In this document: positions 55,201 through 64,000 of the stretch, piece by piece
Position numbering within the stretch: position 1 is the first letter of the stretch
Layout of the letters: every line of letters starts with the position of its first letter
From: Carallia brachiata
Lineage: Eukaryota > Streptophyta > Magnoliopsida > Malpighiales > Rhizophoraceae
DNA length: 64,000 nt
Reading direction: 5' to 3'
NCBI GenBank assembly: GCA_021464245.1
Contig: JADCRB010000066.1
Span: forward strand, 2,819,728-2,883,727
The notes under the pieces: generated by a model
What the model saw: only the letters and a program-made list of their open reading frames with translations
Databases searched by the model: none
What the model was told of the DNA's origin: nothing
Made by a program: the position numbers and the translations under genes

Positions 55201-58200
55201 TAATTTTGTTCTTTTACTTTTTTCCATTTATGCTCTTGTGGGCACGGAGTCTGTTTTTGTTGATGTTGATGTCTCGCATTGTATGCTCGTGCAGGCAAGG
55301 ATTTTATTTTTCCTATTGTTACCGACTCACCTTTTATACTCGTTCGAGGAAGGAGTATACTTTGCCGTTGTTGACAAGCCTTTTATACTCGTGTGAGCAA
55401 GGAGTATGCTTTTGTTGTTGTTGTCGTCTCGCCTTTTATACTCATACGGGCAAGGAGTCTGGTTTTTTTATTGTTGCTGGCTCGCCTTTTATGCTCGTGC
55501 GAGCAATGAGCATGCTTTGTTGTTGTTGTCCTTCCTTTTATGCTCATACGAGCAAGGAATATGGTTTGTTGTCGACGTCTCGCCGTTTATACTCATGCAG
55601 GCAAGTAGTATGTTTTTGTTGTTACTGTCGTTCAGGCAAGGAGTCTGGTTTTGTTGTAGTTGTCATCTTACCTTTTATACTCGTGCCACCAAGGAGTATG
55701 CTTTTGTTGTTTTTGTCGTCTCACCTTTTATACTCGTGCGGGCAAAGAGTCTGCTTTTGTTGTTGTCGCTGTCTCGCCTTCAATACTCATGTGGGCAAGG
55801 GGTTAGCATTTGTTGTTGCTGCCGTCTTGCCTTTTTATGCTCGTTCAGGCAAGGGGTATGCTTTGCTGTTGCCATCTCGCCTTTCCTACTCGTGCGAGAA
55901 AGGAGAATGCTTTTGTTGTTATTGTCGTCTCGCCTTTTGTACTCATTTGGGAAAGGAGTCTGGTTTTGTTGTTGTTTCCCGTCTACCATGTTATACCCGT
56001 GCAGGAAAATAGAATGCTCTTTTGTTGCCTTCTCGCCTTTTACACTCATATGAGTGAGGAGTATGCTTTGTTGTTCCCGTCTTGCCCTTTATACTCGGGT
56101 AGGTGAGGAGCATACTTTTGTTGTTGCACTTGTATCCTTTTATACTCTTGCGGCTAATGACTTTGCTTTTGTTATTGTCACTGTCTCACTTTTTATATTC
56201 TTGAGAGTAATGAGTCTGATTTTATTGTTGTTGGCGTCTCACCTTTTATACTCGTGCGTGCTAGGAGTCAGCCCTACTGTTATTACCATCTTGCCCTTTG
56301 TACTCATGTGGGTGAGGAGTATACTTTTATTTTTGTACTTTTTGTCTTTTGTATTCTTACGAGCAAGGAGTCTACCATTGCTGTTGTTACTGTCTCAGCT
56401 TTTATACTCGTGCGGGCAAGAAGTCTACTTTAGTTGTTGTTGTTGTCTCGCCTTTTATACTTGTGTGTACTAGGAGTCTACTTTGATGTTGTTGCTGTCT
56501 CGTCTTTTATACTCATGCATGCTAGGAGTCTACTTCATCGTTCTTACTGTCTTACCTTTTATACTCGTGCCACAATGAGTATGCTTTTATCATTGTACAT
56601 TTCGCCTTTTATAATCTTTTGAGCAAGGAGTCTACTTTTGTTGTGGTTGTTGTCTTGCCTTTTATACTCGTACGAATTAGAAGTTAGCGTTGCTATTGCT
56701 GCCATCTCCCCTTTTATACTCGTATGGGCAAGGAGTATACTTTTGTTGTTGTACTTTTTGCATTTCCTATTCTTGTGGGCAAGGAGTCTATTTTTGTTGT
56801 TGCCCTGTCTTACTTTTCATACTCGTGTAGGTAAGGAGTCTGTTTTTGTTGTTGTTGCCGTCTCACATTTCACACTCACACAGGCAAAGAGTATACTTTT
56901 GTTGTTGTACTTCTAGCCCTTTATACTTTTACGAGTGAGGAGTCTGGTTTTATTGTAGTTTTCGGCTTACCTTTTATACTCCTGCAAGCAATCAACAAGC
57001 TTTGTTGTTGCTGTCTCACCTTTTATACTCGTCCGGGCAAGGAGTATGCTTTATTGTTGTCGTCTTGCCTTTTTTATACTCTTATAGGCAATGATTCTAC
57101 TTTTGTTATTATTACTGTCTTACCTTTTATACTTGTGCGGCCTAAGCATTTCCTTTGTTGTTGTTACCGTCTCGTTTTTTTTGCTCGTGCAAGGAAGGAG
57201 TATGCTTTATTTTTGTGCTTTTTCCCATTTGTATTCTTGCGGGCAAGGAGTCTACTTTTACTATTGTTACCATCTTTGTTTTTATACTCGTGCAGGCAAG
57301 GAGTCTGGTTTTGTTGTTGTTGGCATCTTGCATTTTATACTCTTGCGGGCTAGAAGTCTACTTTGCTATTCTTGCCCTCACGCCTTTTATACCTGTGCAA
57401 GCACGAAATATGCTTTTGTTATTGTTGCCATCTAGCCTTTTATGCTCGTACGGGCAAGGAGTCTGGTGTTGGTGACGTTGTCATCTTGCCTTTTATACTC
57501 TTGCGGGCAAGGAGTATGCTTTTGTTGTTATTGTCATCTTGCCTTTTATACTGGTGCAGACAAGGAGTCTAGTTTTGTTGTTGTTGCCATCTCGCTTTTA
57601 AACTTGTGCGAGTAAAGAGTGTGCTTTGTTGTTGCCACCTTACCTTTTATCCTCGTTTGGGCAAGGTGTATACTTTACTGTTGCCGCCTCACCTTTTATA
57701 CTCGTGCAAGCAGGGTATATGCTTTTGTTGTTGTTGCTGTCTCGCCTTTTATTCTCTTGCAGCCTAGAAATATGCTTTGTTGTTGTCGTCTCACCTTTTA
57801 TACTCGTGTGCGCATGGAGTATGCTTTTGTTGTTGTTACCTTCTCGCCTTTTATACTTGTACAGGCAAGGAGTCTGGGTTTATTGTTGTTGCCGCCTCGC
57901 TTTTTACACTCGTGCGGGAAAGCAGCTTTATTGTCATCTCGCCTTTTATAGTCATGCGGGTAAGGAGTGTGCCTTGTTGTTACCGCCCCACTTTTTATAG
58001 TCGTGCGGGCAAGCATCAAGCTTTGTTCTTGCCATCTTGCCCTATAAAGTCGCGCAGGCAAGAAGTATGTGTATTTATTGTTGTCTTGCCTTTTACACTC
58101 TGGCGGGCAAGGTGTCTGTTTTTGTTGTTGTTGTCGTGTCACATTTTACACTTCTGTGGCCAAGCAGCATGCTTTGTTGTTGTCGTCTTGCTTTTAATAC

Positions 58201-61200
58201 TCGTGCGGGCAAGCATCATGCTTTATTGCTACCGTCTCGCCTTTTATAGCCGTGCGAGCCAGGAGTATGCGTTGTTATTGCCATCGCGCCTTTTATACTC
58301 TTCCAAGCAAGGAGTCTGTTTTTGTTGTTGATGTTGTGATCTCGCTAGTGAGGGCTACGTGTCTGCTTTGCTGTTGCCGTCTCGCCTTTTATACTCATGC
58401 GGGCATGGAGTATGCTTTTGTCGTTATTATTGTCGTCTCGCTATTGAGGGCTAGGCGCTTGCTTTGCTATTGCCGTCTCGCCATTTATACCTATACGGGC
58501 AAGGAGTCTGGTTTTGTTGTTGTTGCCGTCTTGCCCTTTTATACTCATATGGGCAAACAATATGCTTTGCTGTTGCCGTGTTGCCTTTTATACTTGTGTA
58601 GGCAAGAAGTATGCTTTGTTGTTACCGTCTCATCTTTTGTATTCTTGCGGGCAAGGAGTCTACTTTTGTTGTTGTTGCGGTCTAACCTTTTACACTCTAG
58701 TGGGCTAGAAGTCTACTTTGTTTTTGCTACTATCTCACCTTTTATACTTGTGTAGGTGAGGAGTATGCTTTAGTTGTTGTGCTTTTAGCCCTTTACACTC
58801 TTCCGGGCTAGGAGTCTGGTTTTGTTGTTGTTGTTGTCCCGCCTGTTATGGTCATGCTAGTAAAGAGTCTGGTTTTGTTGTTGTTGTTGTCTCACCTTTT
58901 GTACTTGTGTGGGCACGGAGTATTCTTTTGTTGTTGTACTTTTTGCTTTTTATACCCTTGTGGGAAAGGAGTCTAGTCTTGTAGTTGTTGTCGTCTTGCC
59001 TATTATACTCGTGTGGGCAAGGAGTATACTTTTGTTGTTGTACTTTTTGCTCTTTAGATTCTATTGGGCAAGGAGTCTACTTTTGCTGTTGTTGCCGTCT
59101 CATCCTTACAATTGTGCGGGCAAAGAGTCTAGTTTTGTTGTTGATGTCGTCTCACCTTTTATACTCAGGGGGTCGTGCAGTATACTTTTGTTGTTGCACT
59201 TGTCACCTTTTATACTCTTGCAGCCAATGAGACTGGTTTTTTTGCTGTTGCCGTCTCGCATTCTATACATGTATGGGCTAGGAGTCTGCTTTCCTATTAT
59301 TACTGTCTCGCCTTTTATACTCTAGTGGACAAGGTGTATGTTTTGCTGTTGCCGTCTTACCTTTTATACTCGTGCGGGCAACGAGTAAGCTTTAATGTTG
59401 CCTTCTCGCCTTTTATACTCGTGCGGGTAAAAAGCATGCTTTGTTGTTGCCCCCTTTCCGTTTATACTCCTACAGGCAAGAAGTATGGTTTTGTTGTTGT
59501 TTGCCATCTTGCCTTTTATACTTGTACGGGTAAGGAGTCTGGTTTTGTTGTTGTTGTCGTCTCGCTTTTTTACTCATGCGAGCAAGCAGCATGCTTTGTT
59601 GTTGCTGTCTGGCCTTTTATAGTCGTGTGGACAAGGAGTATGCTTTGTTGTTACCATTTCATCTTTTATACTCAAACGGATGAGGAGTATACTTTTGTTT
59701 TTGTACTCGTCACCTTTGATACTCTTCCAGGAAAATAGTCTAGTTCTGTTGTTGTTGCCGTCTCGCCTTTTATACTCATGTAGGCAAGGAATATACTTTT
59801 GTTGTTGTGCTTTTTGCCTTTTAAACTATTGCGGGCACAGAGTCTACTTTTGTCGTTCTTGTCGCGTTGCGTTTTATACACGTGCAAGCAATGTGTCTGG
59901 CTTTGTTGTTGCTGAGATCTTCGCCCTTTATACTCTTGCAGGCAAGGAGTATACTTTCGTTGTTGTACCTTTCGACTTTTATACTCTTACAGGTAAGGAG
60001 TTCACTTTTGTTGTTGTTGTCGTCTCGCTTTTTATACTCATGCAGGCTGGAAGTCTACTTTTGTTGTTGTTGCTGCCTTGCCTTTTATACTTGTAGAGGC
60101 AAGGAGTCTAGGTTCGTGGTTGTTGCCATCTCACCTTTTATACTAGTACCAGCAAGCAATCGGCTTCATTGTTATCGTCTTGCCTTTTGTACTTGGGCTG
60201 GTGAGGTGCATACTTTTGTTGTCGTACTTGTTGCCTTTTATACTCTTGCGAGCAAAGACTCTGGTTTTGTTATTATTGTCATCTAGCTTTTTATACTCTT
60301 AAGGGCTATCCTTTTGCTTTACAGTTGATACCGTCTCACCTTTTATGCTCATGCAGGCAAGGAGGATACTTTTGATTTTGTACTTTTTGCCCTTTATATT
60401 CTTCTAGGCATGGAGTCTACTTTTGCTGTTGTTTTCGTCTCGCCTTGTATACTGGTCCAGGCTGGGAGTCTGCTTTTGTTGTTGTTGACGCCTTGCCTAT
60501 TATACTCGTGCGGGTAGGGAGTATGCTTTTTTTGCCGTTGCCGTGTCGCCTTTTATACTCGTACGGGCAAGAAGTCTGGTATGTTGTTGTTGCCGTTAGG
60601 CCTTTTGTACTCGTGCGAGCAAGCAGCATGCTTTGTTGTTGCCATATTGTCTTTTATACTCGTGTGGGCAAGGTATATGCTTTGTTGTTGCCGTCTTGCT
60701 TTTTATACTTGGGCGGGTGATGAGTATACCTTCATTGTTGTACTTTCTGCATTTTATACTCTCGTAGGTAAGTAGTCTGGTTTTGTTGTTATTTCCTTCT
60801 TGCCTTTTATACTCGTGCAGGCAAAGAGTATACTTTTGTTGATATACTTTTTGCCTTTTACACTCTTGCGGCCAAGGAGTCTACTTTTATTGTTGTTGCC
60901 ATCTTGCCTTTTATGCTTGTGTGGGTAAGGATTAAGGCTTGTTGTTGTTGCTGTCTCGCCTTTTATACTCATGTTTGCAAGGAGTATACTTTTGTTATTG
61001 TGCCTTTTGCCTTTTATACTCTTGCAGGCAAGCAGTCTCCTTTTATTGTTGTTGCCTTCTCGCCTTTCTTACTCGTACAGGCTAGGAGTCTACTTTGCTG
61101 TTATTAGCATCTCGACTTTCATATTCGTGCGGGCATGGTGTATGGTTTTGTTATTGTTTGCCGTCTTGCCTTTTGCACTCATGCGGGCACTGAGTGTACT

Positions 61201-64000
61201 TTTGTGGTTGTACTTTTTGCCTTTTATACTATTGCGGGCAAGGAGTTTGCTTTTGTTGTTGTTACTGTCTCGCCTTTTATACCCATGTAGGCAAAGAGTC
61301 TGGTTTTGTTGTTGTTGCCCTCTCGCCTTTTATACTCATGCGGACAAGGAGTGTGCTTTTGTTATTGTTGTTGTCTCACGTTCTATACTCGTGCGGGCTA
61401 GGAGTGTGCTTTGCTGTTGTTGCTATCTCGCCTTTTATACTCATGCGAGCAAGGAGTATACTTTTGTTGTTGTATCTTTTGCCTTTTATACACTAGCAAG
61501 CAAAGAGCATGCTTTTGTTGCTGTTATTATCTCATCTTTTACACCCGTGTGGGCAAGGAGTCTGGTTTTCTTGTTGTTGCCGTCATGCCTTTTATGCTCG
61601 TGTGGGCAATGAGTGTGCTTTGTTGTTGCCGCATCACCTTTTATATTCATGCGGCCAAGGAGCGTTCATTTGTTAATGTTGTCGTCAAACCTTTTGTACT
61701 TGTGAGGGCAAGGAATTTGGTTTTGTTATTGTTGCTGTGTCGCCTTTTATGTTCATGAGGGTGAGGAGCATGCTTTGTTGTTGTCGTCTCACCTTTTATA
61801 CTCGTGCAAATAATGAGTATCCTTTGCTATAGCCGTCGCGCCTTTTACACTTGTGCAGGCAAAGACTATGCTTGTGTTGTTCTTGCCATCTCAACGTTTA
61901 TACTTGTACGGGCAAGTAGTCGAGCTTTGTTGTTGCTGTCTCAACTTTTATACACGCCTTTTATACATGTGTGGGTAAGGAATATGCTCTATTATTACCA
62001 TATTGCCTTTTAAGCTCATGCAAGCAAATAATATGCTTTGTTGTTGCTATCTCGTATAGACAAGGGGTCTAGTTTTGTTGTCATTACCCTCTTGCCTTTT
62101 ATACATGTGCGGGCCAACTGCACACTTTGTTGTTGTCGTCTCGCCTTTTATACTCGTGTAGACATGGAGTTTGCTTTGTTGTTGCTTTCTCACCTTTTAT
62201 ACACTTGCAAGCAAAGTGTCTAGTTTTGTTGTTGTTGCCATCTCAATTTTTATACTCATTTGGGCAAGGAATATGCATTGCTGATGTCATCTCGCCTTTT
62301 ACAGTCATGCGACCAAAGGGTATGCTTTTGTTGTTCTTACTATCTCGCCTTTTACACTCGTGCGGGCAAGAATTCTTGTTTTGTGTTGTTTTCATCTTGC
62401 CTTTCATACATGTGTGGGGTAAGAGTATGCTTTGCTATTGTCATCTCGCCTCTTATACTCGTGCGAGCAAAGAATGTGCTTTTGTTGTTGTTGCCATTTC
62501 GCATTTTATACTTGTGCGGCCAAGGAGTGTGGTTTTGTTGTTGCTGTCATCTTGCCTTTTATACTCGTGCGGGTGAGGAGCATTCTTTTTAGTTGCAGTC
62601 TTGCGCTTTATACTCCTGCACGAAAGGAATATGCTTTGCTATTGCTGTCTCGCCTTTTATACTCGTGTGGGCAAGGAGTATGCTTTTGTTGCTATTGTTG
62701 TCTCAACTTTTATACACGTACGGGCACTAACTCTGGTTTTGTTGTTATTTTTCGTCTCGTCCTTTATACTCGTGCGGGCAGGGAGTATGCTTTGTTGTTG
62801 TTGTCTCGTCTTTTATACTTTTGCAGGCAAGGAGTATGCTTTACTATTGTCGTCTCGCCTTTTATACAATTGAATGAAAGGAGTATTCTTTATACTCATG
62901 CATGCAAGGAGTATGTTGTGTAGTTGCTGTCTCGCCTTTTATACCCAAGTGAGCAAGGAGCATCCTTTTGTCATTGTTGTCGTCTCGCCTTTTATACTCA
63001 TTGCAAGGAGTCTGATTTGTTGTTGTTGCCATCTCGCCTCGCCATTATACTCATGCGGCCAAGGAGTATACTTTTGTTTTTGTACTTTTTTCCTTTTATA
63101 CTCATGCAGGCAAGGAGTCTGCTTTGCTATTGTTACCATCTCACATTTTACACTCTAGTGAGCAAGTAGTATACTTTTGTTGTTGTACTTTTTTCCTTTT
63201 ATACTCTTGCGGAGAAGGAGTCTAGTTTTGTTTTCGTTTTCGTCTCGCCTTTTATCATTGTGTAGGCAAGGAGTGTAGTTTTGTTGTTGTTACCGTCCCG
63301 CCTTCTATTCTTGGGAGGGCAAGGAGTGTACTTTCGTTGTTGTGCTTGTCATCTTTTATGCTCTTGCAAGCAAGGAGCCTGGTTTTGTTGTTTTTGCTTT
63401 CCCGCCTTTTACACTAGTGCGAGCTAGGAGTATGCTTGGTTGTTGTTGCCGTCTTCCCTTTTTGAACGTGTGCAAGAAGGTGTATACTTTTCTTGTTGTA
63501 CATTTCGCCTTTTATACTCTTGTGGGTAATGAGTCTAATTTTGTTGTTGTTATTGTCTCGCATTTTATACCTGTGTAGGCAAAGAGTCTGGTTTTGTTGC
63601 TATTGCCGCCTCGCCTTTTATACCCTAGCGGACAAGGAGTCTACTTTTGTTGTTATTACTGTCTTGCCTTTTATCTTTGTGTAGTTAAGGAGAGTAGTTT
63701 TGTTATTGTTGTCATCCCACCTTATATACTCGGGAGGGCAAGGAGTCTACTTTTGTTGTCGTGCTTGCTGCCTTTTATACTCTTGCATGCAAGGAGTCTA
63801 CTTTTTTTGTTTTTGCCTTCTCACCTTTTGCACTCGTGCAGGCTAGGATTCTGCCTTGCTGTTGTTGCCATGTTGCCTTTTATACACGCTCAAGAAGGAG
63901 TATACTTTTCTTGTTCTACGTTTTGTCTTTTAAGCTCTTTCGGGCAATGAGTCTCCTTTTGTTGTTGTTGTTACTATCTCGCATTTTATACCTGTGCTAG
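52275..64000 (-). repeat. TATA-box minisatellite array, block S6 (inverted)
   Basis: Same family in reverse orientation (CCTTTTATACTCGTGCGGGC, then TTGTTGTTG-rich tracts), about 225 units by length, continuing past the window end. The first ~235 bp (52275-52510) have no partner in S5, and the rest is the right arm of the palindrome. A stretch of roughly 0.8 kb near 59.6-60.4 kb has no counterpart between the matching points in S5 (about 44.2-44.5 kb). The plus strand here is the stop-poor strand and shows frames up to 320 codons (55050-56012). These mirror the antisense frames of S5. Confidence 0.95.
52511..64000 (-). repeat. Right arm of the giant satellite palindrome
   Basis: Reverse-complement partner of 40737-51568 (landmarks listed there). 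At the window end, the complement of TTTTATACCTGTGCTAG equals CTAGCACAGGTATAAAA at 40738, still in register. The arm is therefore cut by the window, and may continue to mirror S5 back towards 36271 and the chromovirus. Confidence 0.9.

Noticed and set aside
55050..56012. 320-codon ORF on plus in S6
   Set aside because: It is the mirror of the antisense frames in S5 and has the same repeat-derived peptide. It is not a gene.
36271..64000. Telomeric or centromeric satellite identity
   Set aside because: No TTTAGGG-type repeats are present, and the unit (49-53 bp) is far shorter than typical 150-180 bp plant centromere monomers. Location on the chromosome cannot be told from this window.

Overview
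The window is nuclear DNA of a flowering plant, probably heterochromatin beside or within a decayed 45S rDNA locus. The rRNA pieces are plant-type. ITS1 carries the angiosperm core motif (GGCG...GCGCCAAGGAA near 10067-10086). The mobile DNA is plant LTR retrotransposon, mainly a Ty3/gypsy chromovirus. I could not name the species. I see no host protein-coding gene, tRNA or CRISPR array, and every coding trace is a broken retrotransposon fragment.

Three components are shuffled together. (1) A degenerate minisatellite with units of about 49-53 bp, nearly every unit carrying a TATAAAAGG core, fills roughly 37 kb (58%) in six blocks: 1054-4914, 5685-6953, 10770-14366, 17088-18407 and 36271-51568 on +, and 52275-64000 inverted. 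(2) Degenerate 45S rDNA lies at 1-1053, 9472-10769, 18616-30912 and 51619-52274. It includes one continuous 26S 3' end, intergenic spacer (IGS) and 18S 5' start (25131-30912), with three classes of IGS subrepeat. (3) Chromovirus fragments lie on - at 4915-5683, 6954-9270 and 15021-17087, and on + at 14367-15020. A mosaic with an LTR, PBS, gag, protease, RT and RNase H lies at 30913-36270. A short Ty1/copia integrase relic lies at 9271-9471.

Region by region: the left third (1-18.4 kb) holds rDNA pseudogene / satellite / reverse gypsy modules that are partly segmental copies of each other (1-4910 with 10056-12835; 3629-5683 with 5685-7723). The middle (18.6-30.9 kb) is almost pure rDNA whose two ends fall at the same position inside 18S. 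Both ends abut an outward-facing chromovirus LTR start beside the same 5 bp, CCTAC. The right half is a rearranged chromovirus (30.9-36.3 kb) followed by a very large satellite palindrome. Its left arm (40737-51568, +) and right arm (52511-64000, -) match unit by unit and flank about 0.9 kb that contains the 26S 3' end and IGS. The right arm is cut by the window edge.

The most notable observations are the palindrome, and the satellite blocks that abut chromovirus pol exactly where the integrase core should be: RNase H then satellite at 36271, and satellite then integrase C-terminus plus chromodomain at 14366. A working inference is that the satellite became an internal part of a defective chromovirus, which entered 18S rDNA and was then spread by rDNA-style unequal exchange and inversion. 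Four single N bases (5684, 18408, 24489, 26148) each sit exactly on a sequence discontinuity, so some junctions may be assembly joins. Boundaries were set by eye and are good to about 10-20 bp unless a motif fixes them.
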